DNA from: Billgrantia azerbaijanica
GTDB lineage: Bacteria; Pseudomonadota; Gammaproteobacteria; Pseudomonadales; Halomonadaceae
Assembly (NCBI GenBank): GCA_004551485.1
Contig: SBLD01000023.1
Span: forward strand, 12,812 to 52,127
Direction of reading: 5' to 3'
DNA: 39,316 bases
Shown: piece after piece, positions 1 to 8,336 of the stretch
How positions within the stretch are numbered: position 1 is the first letter of the stretch
Layout: every line of letters starts with the position of its first letter
Made by a program: the position numbers and the translations under genes
Notes under the pieces: model-generated
Databases searched by the model: none
What the model was told of the DNA's origin: nothing
The model's input: only the letters and a program-made list of their open reading frames with translations

Positions 1-891
1 ACGCCGGGTCAGGTCGCCGTAGGCGTCGATGCGACGGTCGCGCAGGTAGGGCCACATGCGCCGGATCTCTTCGCTGCGTGCCATGTCGAGGGTCACCAGC
101 AGGCGTTCCGCCTCGCCGCCGGCGTGGGCCAGCAGCTCCCCCTGCGGACCGGCGATGAAGCTGCCGCCCCAGAAGTTGACGCCGGGGCTCGCGCCGGAGG
201 GGTCCGGCTCGTGGCCGACCCGGTTGGCGACCAGCACCGGCACGCCGTTGGCCACCGCGTGGCTGCGCTGGATCAGCGTCCAGGCATCCTTCTGGCGGGT
301 CTTCTCCGGCTTGTCGTCCGGCGGGTGCCAGCCGATGGCGGTGGGGTAGAGCAGCAGCTCCGCGCCGGCCAGCGCCATCAGTCGCGCCGCCTCGGGGTAC
401 CACTGGTCCCAGCACACCAGCACGCCGAGCCGGCCCACCGAGGTGTCGATGGGCGTGAAGCCGTCGCCGCGGCCGTCGTCCACGTCGCCTGGCGTGAAGT
501 AGAACTTCTCGTAGAAGCCCGGGTCGTCGGGGATGTGCATCTTGCGGTAGTGGCCTACCTGGCCGCGGTCGCGGTCGTAGACCACGGCGGTGTTGTGGTA
601 GAGCCCGGGGGCGCGTCGCTCGAAGAGCGAGCCCACCAGCACGATGTCGAGTTCGGCGGCGAGCGCCGCCAGCCGGCGGCCGGTGGGGCCGTCCAGCGGC
701 TCGGCGAGGTCGAAGACCGCCGGGTCCTCGGTCTGGCAGAAGTAGTGGGTGGCGTGCAGCTCCTGCAACATCACCAACTGGGCGCCGGCCTCGGCCAGCT
801 CGCGCACGCCGGCCTCGCTCTCGGCCAGGCTCTTCTCCTTGTCGGGCCAGGCGGGCTGTTGCACCAGGCCGACCTTGAGATGACGGGACAT
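1..891 (-). CDS. aguB: N-carbamoylputrescine amidase, 3' end beyond window
   Basis: This is a carbon-nitrogen hydrolase (nitrilase superfamily) that converts N-carbamoylputrescine to putrescine, CO2 and ammonia in the cytoplasm, the last step of the agmatine route to putrescine. The 297 visible codons begin MSRHLKVGLVQQPAWPDKEK and show the Glu-Lys-Cys triad of the superfamily: Glu in LQELHATHYF, Lys in HYRKMHIPDDPGFYEKF, and Cys in VLVCWDQWYPE. The start at 891 is supported by GAGGAG a few bases upstream on the minus strand. Known AguB proteins are about 290-300 residues, so only a few C-terminal residues should lie beyond base 1. The gene follows aguA by 66 bases on the same strand, as expected for an aguAB operon. 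The adjacent agmatine deiminase makes this function much more likely than that of another nitrilase-family amidase. Confidence 0.93.
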   Translation of the reverse strand, partial: MSRHLKVGLVQQPAWPDKEKSLAESEAGVRELAEAGAQLVMLQELHATHYFCQTEDPAVFDLAEPLDGPTGRRLAALAAELDIVLVGSLFERRAPGLYHNTAVVYDRDRGQVGHYRKMHIPDDPGFYEKFYFTPGDVDDGRGDGFTPIDTSVGRLGVLVCWDQWYPEAARLMALAGAELLLYPTAIGWHPPDDKPEKTRQKDAWTLIQRSHAVANGVPVLVANRVGHEPDPSGASPGVNFWGGSFIAGPQGELLAHAGGEAERLLVTLDMARSEEIRRMWPYLRDRRIDAYGDLTRR

Positions 892-957
892 GATGAAGTC
901 TCCTCGTGTGTCGATTCTCGAGGCGGATCCGGCGACGGGTCCCCGGTGCCTCTCGCT

Positions 958-2013
958 TCAGGCAATGGCCGTCCCTTCCATGGCCAGGCTGCCCGCGGGA
1001 AGCTGCATGGTCAGGCAGTGCAGGCTGCCGTGCTGGCGCAGCACGCTGGTGCACTCGATGGGCACGATGTCGCGGTCGGGAAAGGCCTCGCCCAGGGCGG
1101 CCAGCGCCCGGGCGTCGGCGCCGTCGCCGTAGGTCGGCACCAGCACGGCGCCGTTGATGATCAGGAAGTTGGCATAGGTGGCCGGCAGGCGGTGACCGTC
1201 GACCGGGTCGAAGCAGGGGCGCGGCCAGGGCAGGGGGATCAGCCGGTAGGGCTCGCCGTCGCGACGGCGCAGCGCCTCGAGCTCGCGCTCCATCGCGGTG
1301 AATGCAGGATAGTGCGGATCGCTCTCGTCGTCACAGCGCACGTAGGCGATGGTCTGCGGGTCGACGAAACGCGCCAGGGTGTCGATATGGCCGTCGGTGT
1401 CGTCGCCCTCCAGGCGGCCTTGGGTCAGCCACAGCACCCGCTCGATGCCGAGCTCCTCGCGCAGCCGCGCCTCCAGGGCCGCGCGGTCGAGGCCGGGGTT
1501 GCGGTTCTCGTTGAGCAGGCACGATTCGGTGGTGAGCAGCGTGCCCTCGCCGTCGGTGTCCAGGGCGCCGCCCTCGAGCACCCAGTCGCGCGTCTCCACC
1601 GGGCAGGCGAAGGCGCCGGCATCAACCAGGCGCCGCGTCAGGCTGTCGTCGCGGCTGGCCGGGTACTTGCCCCCCCAGCCGGTGAAGACGTAGTCGAGCA
1701 GCACCGGCCGGCCGTCGCGTTCCACGCCCAGCGGGCCGTGGTCGCGGGCCCAGGTGTCGTCCGACTCGAGCACCGTAAGGTGCAGGCGCGTCGCGTCGAC
1801 GCCGAGGCAGGCGAAGCGGCGTTTCAGGTGGGTGCGGGTGGCGGCGTCGGGCACGCTGACCAGCACGTGCTGGTAGCGGGCGATGGCCACCACCAGGGCT
1901 TCCAGCGTCGCCTCGATGCGTTCGAGCAGCGGCGCCCAGTCGCCGTTGGGGCTCGGCCAGGTGAGTTGCACGGCATCCTGGGGGTGCCATTCGGGGAGCA
2001 GGCGGTTGGCCAT
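958..2013 (-). CDS. aguA: Agmatine deiminase
   Basis: The 351-residue protein belongs to the agmatine deiminase / Porphyromonas-type arginine deiminase family. It hydrolyses agmatine to N-carbamoylputrescine and ammonia. Family marks are an acidic pair in ESDDTWARDHGP near residue 85, the substrate-site segment WVLEGGALDTDGEG, the catalytic His in DDTDGHIDTLARF near residue 208, and the nucleophilic Cys in GSLHCLTMQLPAG near the C-terminus. The length is slightly below the usual 360-370. It lies upstream of aguB on the same strand, so the two genes together give agmatine to putrescine. A promoter-like pair sits about 55-85 bases upstream (2070-2098, minus strand). Confidence 0.94.
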   Translation of the reverse strand: MANRLLPEWHPQDAVQLTWPSPNGDWAPLLERIEATLEALVVAIARYQHVLVSVPDAATRTHLKRRFACLGVDATRLHLTVLESDDTWARDHGPLGVERDGRPVLLDYVFTGWGGKYPASRDDSLTRRLVDAGAFACPVETRDWVLEGGALDTDGEGTLLTTESCLLNENRNPGLDRAALEARLREELGIERVLWLTQGRLEGDDTDGHIDTLARFVDPQTIAYVRCDDESDPHYPAFTAMERELEALRRRDGEPYRLIPLPWPRPCFDPVDGHRLPATYANFLIINGAVLVPTYGDGADARALAALGEAFPDRDIVPIECTSVLRQHGSLHCLTMQLPAGSLAMEGTAIA

Positions 2014-2069
2014 GGGGCGGGACCCTCGTGGTCAGCGTCGGACGGATGGTGGGAACAGCGAGCCGGCGA

Positions 2070-2098
2070 AATGTAGGGCCGTGGCGGTCATCTTGCAA
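2070..2098 (-). promoter_or_regulatory. Probable sigma-70 promoter of aguAB
   Basis: Read on the minus strand, TTGCAA (2093-2098) is followed after exactly 17 bases by TACATT (2070-2075). Transcription would begin near 2063, giving an aguA leader of about 50 bases. The match to consensus is good for such GC-rich DNA, but no start site is known. Confidence 0.5.
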
Positions 2099-2182
2099 GC
2101 ATCGCGCAAGGCGTCTTGCCACCGATGCAGCGCCGAAGAAAAAACCGTACCATGAGCTCCCGTCGACAAGGAACGCCAAGAC

Positions 2183-3424
2183 ATGCTTGACCGCTTGCCT
2201 CTGCTGATCGGGTTGCGCTACGTGCGTGCCAAGCGCCGCAACCACTTCATCTCCTTCATCTCGTTGACCTCCATGCTGGGGCTGATGCTCGGCGTGGCGG
2301 TGCTGATCCTGGTGCTCTCGGTGATGAACGGCTTCGACCACGAGCTGCGCACCCGCATCCTGGGGATGGTGCCGCATACCAAGATCGAGTCGCGCAGCGG
2401 GCTGGTCGAGTGGCAAGCCCTCGCCGAGCGGCTGACGGCGCGCGAACGGGTGATCGGTGCCGCCCCCTATGTGGAGCAGCAGGGCATGTTCTCGGTGGGC
2501 GGGCGCAACGAGGGCGCCATGGTCAACGGTATCGAGCCCGACTGGGAACAGCGCGTCTCGATCATCGACGAGCACATGCGCGTCGGCAGCCTCGACGACC
2601 TGAAGCCGGGCGAATGGCACGTCGTGCTGGGCTCGATCCTGGCCAATCGCCTGGGCGTCGGCGTCGGCGACCGGGTGACGCTGCTGGTCCCCGAGGCCTC
2701 GATCACCCCGGCGGGGGTCTTTCCGCGCCTCAAGCGCTTCACGGTCAGCGGCATCTTCAGCGTGGGCGCCGACCTGGACGCCAGCCTCGCCTATGCCCAC
2801 ATCGAGGACATGCAGGCGCTGGCCAGGCTGGGCGACACCGTGGGCGGGCTGCGCCTGGAGCTCGACGACCTGTTCGCCGCGGGCAGCGAGACCCGCGCCA
2901 TCGTCAACGAGCTGGGGCCCGGCTACCGCGGCATCGACTGGACCTATTCCCACGGCAACCTCTTCCAGGCCATCCAGATGGAGAAGCGCATGATTGCGCT
3001 GCTGCTCACCGTGATCATCGCCGTGGCGGCCTTCAACATCGTCTCGACGCTGGTGATGGTGGTCACCGACAAGCACGCCGACATCGCCATCCTGCGCACC
3101 ATCGGCGCCACGCCGCGCTCGATCATGGGCATCTTCATGGTCCAGGGGCTGGCCATCGGCGCCATCGGCATCGCCGTGGGCGTGGCGCTCGGCATCGTGC
3201 TGGCGCTGACCGTCGCCGACCTGATCGGCTGGGTCGAGTCGGTGTTCGGCATCCAGTTCCTCGATGCCGGGGTGTACTTCATCAGCGACCTGCCGTCGCG
3301 CCTGCACTGGGACGACGTGCGCAACATCGTCGCCGCCGCCTTCGGCCTGACCTTCCTGTCGACGCTCTACCCGGCCTGGCGGGCGGCGCGCGTCCAGCCG
3401 GCGGAGGTGCTGCGCTATGAATGA
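2183..3424 (+). CDS. Lipoprotein-releasing ABC transporter permease, LolF-like (LolC/LolE hybrid)
   Basis: The 413-residue inner-membrane protein is the permease that extracts mature lipoproteins and hands them to LolA. It has the LolC/LolE layout: one N-terminal membrane helix (about 27-50, GVAVLILVLSVMNGF), a large periplasmic domain (about 50-270), and three C-terminal helices ending with STLYPAWRAARVQPAEVLRYE. Some segments resemble LolC: the periplasmic loop PEASITPAGVFPRLKRF in the position of the LolC hook that contacts LolA, GNLFQAIQMEKRM, and the PAEVLRYE tail. Others resemble LolE: FNIVSTLVMVV, ADIAILRTIGA and VYFISDLPSRLHW. Only LolD follows, with no second permease, so this is probably the single-permease LolDF arrangement. 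AAGGAA lies nine bases before the ATG. The family is certain; the hybrid assignment rests on motifs compared from memory. Confidence 0.9.
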   Translation: MLDRLPLLIGLRYVRAKRRNHFISFISLTSMLGLMLGVAVLILVLSVMNGFDHELRTRILGMVPHTKIESRSGLVEWQALAERLTARERVIGAAPYVEQQGMFSVGGRNEGAMVNGIEPDWEQRVSIIDEHMRVGSLDDLKPGEWHVVLGSILANRLGVGVGDRVTLLVPEASITPAGVFPRLKRFTVSGIFSVGADLDASLAYAHIEDMQALARLGDTVGGLRLELDDLFAAGSETRAIVNELGPGYRGIDWTYSHGNLFQAIQMEKRMIALLLTVIIAVAAFNIVSTLVMVVTDKHADIAILRTIGATPRSIMGIFMVQGLAIGAIGIAVGVALGIVLALTVADLIGWVESVFGIQFLDAGVYFISDLPSRLHWDDVRNIVAAAFGLTFLSTLYPAWRAARVQPAEVLRYE

Positions 3425-3452
3425 TCCAGCCACCCTGAAGGAGACGAACGCC

Positions 3453-4166
3453 ATGGACCCTGCGGCGACCGGCGACGGCAAGGCGGTGATGCTCACCTGC
3501 CACGACCTCACCCGCGTCTACCGGGAAGGCCCCCAGGACGTCACCGTGCTCGACGGCCTGGCGCTCGAGGTGCGCGCCGGCGAGCGGGTGGCCGTGGTGG
3601 GCAGCTCCGGCTCCGGCAAGACCACGCTGCTCAACCTGCTCGGCGGGCTCGACCGCCCGACCCGGGGCGAGGTGCGCGTGGCCGGCGAGTCGTTGCTGGC
3701 GCTGGGCGATGCCGCCCTGGGGCGCTTTCGCAACCGCCGTATCGGCTTCGTCTACCAGTTCCATCACCTGCTGGCGGAGTTCACGGCGCTGGAGAACGCG
3801 GCCCTGCCGCTGATCGTGCGCGGTCAGCGCAAGAAGGCCGCCGAGGCGCGCGCCCGCGAGCTGCTGGAGAAGGTCGGCATGGCCGCGCGCGCCGCCCACA
3901 AGCCCGGCGAGCTCTCGGGGGGCGAGCGCCAGCGGGTGGCCATCGCCCGGGCGCTGGTCACCGACCCGAGCCTGGTGCTGATGGACGAACCCACCGGCAA
4001 CCTCGATCGGGCGACCGCGGCGAGCATTCTGGCGCTGATGGACGAGCTGGCCCGCACCACCGCCTGCGCCTTCGTGGTGGTGACCCACGACCCGGCGCTC
4101 GCCGCCCATCAGGACCGCGTGCTGAAACTCGACGGCGGCCGGCTCACCGAGTCGCATGACGACTGA
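3453..4166 (+). CDS. lolD: Lipoprotein-releasing ABC transporter ATPase
   Basis: This cytoplasmic ATPase powers lipoprotein release by the preceding permease. It has Walker A GSSGSGKTTLLNLLGG, the Q-loop and LolD-typical YQFHHLLAEFTALEN, signature LSGGERQRVAIARAL, Walker B LVLMDEPTGNLD and the H-loop VVTHDPALA. The start is ambiguous. ATG 3453 has AAGGAG at ideal spacing and leaves about ten residues more than E. coli LolD before the first beta strand. ATG 3417 overlaps the permease stop by eight bases, also has an upstream GGAGG, and would add 12 residues. I prefer 3453 because it is nearer the family length. Either way the two genes are translationally linked. Confidence 0.95.
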   Translation: MDPAATGDGKAVMLTCHDLTRVYREGPQDVTVLDGLALEVRAGERVAVVGSSGSGKTTLLNLLGGLDRPTRGEVRVAGESLLALGDAALGRFRNRRIGFVYQFHHLLAEFTALENAALPLIVRGQRKKAAEARARELLEKVGMAARAAHKPGELSGGERQRVAIARALVTDPSLVLMDEPTGNLDRATAASILALMDELARTTACAFVVVTHDPALAAHQDRVLKLDGGRLTESHDD

Positions 4167-4202
4167 GTGCCGCCCACCGCCGGGCGTGGTATCGGCGGGC
4201 GA

Positions 4203-4745
4203 TCACTCCTCGATGACATCGCGTCGGTAGCGCCGCCGGCGCAGGTGTCGCCGCTTCCAGCTGCGCGAGACCTGCCAGCGCCACAGCAGGCGAATCGCCA
4301 GGTTGCCGAGGAGGGCCGCGGAGAAGGCGATGACCACCGAGCCCACGGCCAGGGCCGGCAGGATGTCGGAGACGCGCTCGGCGATCCAGCGCGTCGGGAG
4401 CTGGGTGGGGGCCGCGCTCGGTCGGGTGCCCAGCAGCCAGGCACCGAGCCGGTAGTTGCCGTAGAAGATCAGCGGCATCGTCAGGGGGTTGGTGATCCAC
4501 ACCAGGCCCACCGAGAGCGGCAGGTTGCAGCGCGTGAGCCTGGCGCCGCCGGCGGCCAGCACCATCTGGAAGGGGATCGGCAGCATGGCGCTGAACAGCC
4601 CCACCGAGAAGGCATTGGCCACGCTGCGGCGCGACAGCACCCACAGCGACGGGTCGGCGATGAGATGGCTCATGAAGCGCAGCGAGCGCTGACGCCTCAG
4701 CGTCTCGGGATGGGGCATGTAGCGCTGCAGGAATCGGCGCGGCAT
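4203..4745 (-). CDS. DUF2062 domain membrane protein
   Basis: This 180-residue protein of unknown function carries a DUF2062 domain. It opens MPRRFLQRYMPHPETLRR, followed by a segment that often begins this family (SLWVLSRRSVANAFSVGLF). Hydrophobic stretches suggest two or three membrane segments: MLPIPFQMVLAAGGA, the conserved ITNPLTMPLIFYGNYRLG, and LPALAVGSVVIAFSAALLGN. The tail is strongly basic (SRSWKRRHLRRRRYRR) and probably cytoplasmic. The reading frame stays open upstream, but the family begins at the 4745 methionine. It lies convergent to lolD with a 36-base gap and divergent from comEC. From memory, a DUF2062 gene occupies the same position beside comEC in Pseudomonas. No reaction is known. 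Confidence 0.85.
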   Translation of the reverse strand: MPRRFLQRYMPHPETLRRQRSLRFMSHLIADPSLWVLSRRSVANAFSVGLFSAMLPIPFQMVLAAGGARLTRCNLPLSVGLVWITNPLTMPLIFYGNYRLGAWLLGTRPSAAPTQLPTRWIAERVSDILPALAVGSVVIAFSAALLGNLAIRLLWRWQVSRSWKRRHLRRRRYRRDVIEE

Positions 4746-4779
4746 GTCGGCGTGGCTCGCTGCTGACCGGATGGGCGCT

Positions 4780-4785
4780 ATTATC
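4780..4785 (+). promoter_or_regulatory. Candidate -10 element in the DUF2062/comEC divergent gap
   Basis: The 112-base gap between the divergent DUF2062 gene and comEC holds one AT-rich hexamer, TATTAT, at 4780-4785. The complementary strand reads GATAAT one base to the side (4779-4784). Neither strand has a good -35 at 16-18 bases, so this is only the best-looking spot in the gap. Confidence 0.25.
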
Positions 4786-4857
4786 CATGGATGGTGATGG
4801 CCTCGCCATGATGCGGACGAGGTAGCGGCCGGGACGACGCGCGACAGGGAGGTCGCG

Positions 4858-7182
4858 ATGCGCAACGACGAACGGCCCGCGTTCCGGCGGGCGACACTGG
4901 GCATGGCCCTGCCCCTGGCACTGGCGGCACTCGCCGGCGTGGGGCTGGGCTGGCTGGCGCCACCGGGCCTCGTCACGCTGTGGGGCCTGGTCGTGCTGGC
5001 GCTGGCCGCGGCGGGGCGCTGGCGTGCCCTGGCGCTGGCCGCGGTGGCTGCCGCCACGGCCCACGGCGTGCTCGCGGCCCGCGCCGCGGAGCTGCCGCTC
5101 GGCCTGCTGCGCGAGGACCTCGCCGTGGTGGGGCGGCTCGAGGCGGTGAGCCCCGAGGGCGCGGTGACGCGCCTGACGCTGCGCGTCGAGCGCTGTCGGC
5201 CCCTGGCCGCCGAGCGCCTGCCGTGCGACGACCTGGGCCGGGTCCGGCTGAGCCACTACGACGCGCCGCCCATGCGTTCCGGCGAGCGCTGGGCGCTCAC
5301 CGTTCGCCTGCGCCCGCCGGGCGGTTTCGCCAACCCCGGCACCTTCGACTACCGCGCCTGGCTGTGGCGCGAGGGCATCCACGCCACCGGCTACGTGCGC
5401 CACGAGCCGCCACCGCGACGACTCGCCGAGGCGGGCGTCACCCTGCGCCAGCGGGCGCTGGCCCACCTGGACGCGCAGCCGCTCTCGCCGCTGGCCGGGC
5501 GCTGGCTGGCCGCGCTGACCCTGGGGGCCGACGAGCGCCTGACCCGCGACGACTGGGAGCGGCTCAACGCCAGCGGGACCACCCACCTGATGGTGATCTC
5601 CGGCCTCCACGTGGGGCTGGTGGCGACCTTCGCGCTGCTGGTGGCGCGCGGCGTCGCCCGGCTGGTGACGCCGGGGCGCTGGCGCCTCGCCGTGTGGCCC
5701 TGGTGGCTGGCGGGGGGTGCCGCGGTCGTCTATGCCACCCTGGCCGGGCTCGAGCCGCCGGCCCTGCGGGCCATGCTGATGACCCTGGTGGGGCTGTGGG
5801 TGGCCAGCGGCCGCCATGCGCCGGGGCCCTGGCAGGGCTGGTGGCTGGCGCTGGGCCTGGTGGTGCTCGTCGACCCGCTCGCGGTTTGGCGGCCGGGCCT
5901 GTGGCTCTCCTTCCTGGCCGTGGCGCTCCTGATCCTGATCTGGCAGGGGCGGGCACGGCCCCGTGGCCTGCGTGGCTGGGGGTGGGGACTCGCGCGCACC
6001 CAGTTGCTGCTGGCACCGCTGATGGCCGCCGCCGTGCTGCTCGCCTTCGCGCGCCTGGCGCCGGCGGCCCCGCTGGTCAACCTGGTGGCAGTGCCGCTGG
6101 TCAGCACGCTGATGGTGCCGCTGGGCCTCCTGGGCTGGCTGCTCACCCCCGTGGCGCCGCTGGCGGGGCTGTGCTGGCAGCTCTTCGATATCCTCGCCCA
6201 GGGTGTGGCCCGACTGCTCGATGCGGCCATCGCCGTGCTGCCTCTGTGGTGGCCCGACCCGCAGGCGGTGCAGCCGCTCGCCCTGCTGCTGGGGGGCATG
6301 GCGCTGCTGTGGGCGTTGCCGGCGCTCGCCGCCGCGCTGCGGCTGGTCGGCACGCTGCTGCTGGGCGTGACCCTGCTGACGCTGACGGCGCCCGAGATTC
6401 CCCCTGGCACGCTGCGCGTGCGGGTGCAGGACGTGGGGCAGGGGCAACTGGTCGAGCTGCGCAGCGCCAACTACCGCCTGCTCTACGACACCGGCCCGCG
6501 TTTCGCCTCGGGGTTCGCGCCCCTGGCGTCGCTGTGGCCGCCGGGACAGCGCTTCGACGCCGTGATCGTCAGCCATGCCGACCTCGACCACGCCGGCGGC
6601 GTGGCGGCCCTGGCCGAGCGCCACCGGGTCGGCCGTTACCTGGCCCCGGCGGGCGAGCCCCTCGAGGTGGCAACCGAGCCCTGCCGGCGCGGGCAGACGT
6701 GGCAGCGCGACGGGGTGCGCTACCGGGTGCTGTGGCCGCCGGAGCCGGTCGGCGAGCTTTCCAGCAACGACCGCGCCTGCGTGCTGGAGGTGACGGCCGG
6801 CGACGAGCGCCTCCTGATCACCGGTGACGTAAGCCGCGCGGTGGAGCGCGCCTTCCTGAGCGACGCGGCCGCGCCCGTGACCCTGCTCGTGGCGGGCCAC
6901 CACGGCAGCGCCACCAGCTCCGGGCCGCAGTTCGTCCAGACGCTGGCGCCGCGCCACGTGCTGTTCAGCGCCGGCCGCCACAACGGCTTCGGCCATCCCG
7001 CCGACGCGGTGGTGCGCCGCTTCCGCCGCGCCGGCAGTTGCCTGTGGAGCACGGCGCTCGACGGTGCACTGACCGTCTGGCTGGGAGAGGCGACGGACGG
7101 CACCGTCAGCGCCGCGCGACCGGTGGCGGGGCGGCGCGGCGCTGTCGAAGGCCGGTGCCATGCGGTAGAATCGCCCCACTGA
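4858..7182 (+). CDS. comEC: DNA internalization competence protein ComEC/Rec2
   Basis: The 774-residue polytopic protein is the inner-membrane channel for single-stranded DNA during natural transformation. An N-terminal hydrophobic region and DUF4131-type domain (about 1-200) is followed by the Competence domain, with its hallmark HLMVISGLHVGLVA near residue 245 and many membrane segments to about 510. A C-terminal metallo-beta-lactamase-like domain starts near residue 515 (VRVQDVGQGQLVELR) and keeps the metal-binding type motif VSHADLDHAGG, LLITGDVS and AGHHGSATSS. Its length is normal. GGGAGG precedes the ATG at good spacing. No other competence or pilus assembly gene lies beside it. The metal motif looks intact, so the domain may be an active nuclease; that is inference. 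Confidence 0.95.
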   Translation: MRNDERPAFRRATLGMALPLALAALAGVGLGWLAPPGLVTLWGLVVLALAAAGRWRALALAAVAAATAHGVLAARAAELPLGLLREDLAVVGRLEAVSPEGAVTRLTLRVERCRPLAAERLPCDDLGRVRLSHYDAPPMRSGERWALTVRLRPPGGFANPGTFDYRAWLWREGIHATGYVRHEPPPRRLAEAGVTLRQRALAHLDAQPLSPLAGRWLAALTLGADERLTRDDWERLNASGTTHLMVISGLHVGLVATFALLVARGVARLVTPGRWRLAVWPWWLAGGAAVVYATLAGLEPPALRAMLMTLVGLWVASGRHAPGPWQGWWLALGLVVLVDPLAVWRPGLWLSFLAVALLILIWQGRARPRGLRGWGWGLARTQLLLAPLMAAAVLLAFARLAPAAPLVNLVAVPLVSTLMVPLGLLGWLLTPVAPLAGLCWQLFDILAQGVARLLDAAIAVLPLWWPDPQAVQPLALLLGGMALLWALPALAAALRLVGTLLLGVTLLTLTAPEIPPGTLRVRVQDVGQGQLVELRSANYRLLYDTGPRFASGFAPLASLWPPGQRFDAVIVSHADLDHAGGVAALAERHRVGRYLAPAGEPLEVATEPCRRGQTWQRDGVRYRVLWPPEPVGELSSNDRACVLEVTAGDERLLITGDVSRAVERAFLSDAAAPVTLLVAGHHGSATSSGPQFVQTLAPRHVLFSAGRHNGFGHPADAVVRRFRRAGSCLWSTALDGALTVWLGEATDGTVSAARPVAGRRGAVEGRCHAVESPH
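7165..7170 (+). promoter_or_regulatory. Possible -10 element before exbB
   Basis: TAGAAT at 7165-7170 lies inside the last codons of comEC, about 40 bases before the exbB start. The hexamer 17 bases upstream (TGTCGA) is a poor -35. It could be an internal promoter for the exbB-to-murB operon, on weak evidence. Confidence 0.3.
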
Positions 7183-7212
7183 AACCCGTCCGGCGTGCGA
7201 GGAGGCGACCCC

Positions 7213-7911
7213 ATGGACATGATCGAGGCGCTCGTTGCCGGGGGCTGGCTGATGCTGCCCCTGCTGGGCTGCTCGCTGGTGGCCACGGTGATCATCATCG
7301 AACGCCTGTGGACCCTGCGGGCGGGCCGCATCGCCCCCTACGGCCTGGGCCAGGAAGTCTGTTCGCTGGTGGCCCGCGGTCAGGTCAACCTCTACTGGCT
7401 CGAGGCGCACTCGCCGCTGGGCGGGGTGCTCGCGGCCGGGCTGCGCAACGCGCGGCTGGGGCACGAGCAGGTGCGCGCGCGGCTGCAGGAGGCCGCCACG
7501 GCCGTGATCCACGACATGGAGCGCTACCTCAGTCCGCTCGGCACCATCGCGTCCATTACCCCGCTGATCGGCCTGCTGGGCACCGTGGTGGGGATGATCG
7601 AGGTGTTCGCGGTGATCGTCGCCGGCGACGGGGCGAGCCGTACCGCCGACCTGGCCGGCGGCATCTCCCGCGCCCTGGTCACCACCGCGGCCGGTCTCAC
7701 CGTGGCGATTCCCGCGCTGATGTTCCACCGCTACTTCCAGCGGCGCGTGGAGGACATCACCGTGCGCATGGAGGAGCAGGCCGGCCAGGTGGTGGAGTTC
7801 CTCGCCCACTACCCGGGAGAGCTGGACTTCGTCGAGCGCCCCGAGCCGGACGCGGGTGCGGCGCGGGTCGCGAACGGCAATGCCGTCGCCGCGGGGGTGA
7901 AGCGGCCGTGA
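7213..7911 (+). CDS. exbB: ExbB/TolQ-type proton channel subunit
   Basis: The 232-residue MotA/TolQ/ExbB-family protein has three membrane segments. The first is near residues 10-30 (GGWLMLPLLGCSLVATVIII). The other two lie in the conserved C-terminal part: ITPLIGLLGTVVGMIEVF, then ITTAAGLTVAIPALM-like sequence near residues 155-180. With ExbD it forms a proton-driven inner-membrane motor that energises an outer-membrane or periplasmic partner. The frame is open from a GTG at 7195, but GGAGG at 7201-7205 fits the ATG at 7213. Its last four bases overlap the exbD start. No tonB, tolA or receptor lies nearby; the msbA and lpxK neighbours suggest an envelope role, which is inference. Confidence 0.92.
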   Translation: MDMIEALVAGGWLMLPLLGCSLVATVIIIERLWTLRAGRIAPYGLGQEVCSLVARGQVNLYWLEAHSPLGGVLAAGLRNARLGHEQVRARLQEAATAVIHDMERYLSPLGTIASITPLIGLLGTVVGMIEVFAVIVAGDGASRTADLAGGISRALVTTAAGLTVAIPALMFHRYFQRRVEDITVRMEEQAGQVVEFLAHYPGELDFVERPEPDAGAARVANGNAVAAGVKRP

Positions 7912-8336
7912 GGTTCGTGCGTCGGCGTCGCGACCCGGTGGAGGTCAACCTCACGCCGCTGATCGACGTGGTCTTCCTGCTGCTGATCTTCTTCATGGTC
8001 TCCACCACCTTCGAGACGCGCCAGGCCCTGGAGCTGACGCTGCCGCAGAGCGAGACCGGCGCGGCCCTCGACGCCGCGCCGGTGACCCTGGTGGTCACCG
8101 CCGCGGGCGGCTACCGGCTCGCCGGCCGCGAGCTCGACGCCGCCGCCCTCGCCGAGGCGCTCGCCGACGAGGCCGCGGCGGCCCGCGAGCACGGGCTGGT
8201 GGTGGAGGCCGACGCCCGCGCCGCCCATGCCGACGTGGTGCGCGCGCTCGATCGGGCGGGGGCGCTGGGCATCCGCCGGGTGCGCATCGCCACCCGTCAC
8301 CCTCAGTCACCCTCCACCCAAGCGGAGCGTCCGTGA
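7908..8336 (+). CDS. exbD: ExbD/TolR-type biopolymer transport protein
   Basis: The 142-residue protein has one N-terminal membrane helix with the family hallmark VEVNLTPLIDVVFLLLIFF. The Asp in this helix is the proton-carrying residue in ExbD/TolR. The C-terminal half is a small periplasmic domain ending in TQAERP. The GTG start at 7908 overlaps the exbB stop (GTGA), and the exbD stop overlaps the GTG of msbA in the same way, so the three genes should be translated in a coupled manner. A longer open frame upstream is not coding because it runs through exbB out of frame. Confidence 0.92.
   Translation: MRFVRRRRDPVEVNLTPLIDVVFLLLIFFMVSTTFETRQALELTLPQSETGAALDAAPVTLVVTAAGGYRLAGRELDAAALAEALADEAAAAREHGLVVEADARAAHADVVRALDRAGALGIRRVRIATRHPQSPSTQAERP

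Noticed and set aside
4172-4200. Imperfect inverted repeat between lolD and the DUF2062 gene as a terminator
   Set aside because: The 8-bp stem has a mismatch, the loop is long, and there is no T-run. It is too weak to annotate.
4144-7809. A 1221-codon open frame on the minus strand across lolD, DUF2062, comEC and exbB
   Set aside because: It is antisense to well-supported genes, Gln/His/Arg-rich and without any recognisable domain. In very GC-rich DNA antisense stop codons are rare.
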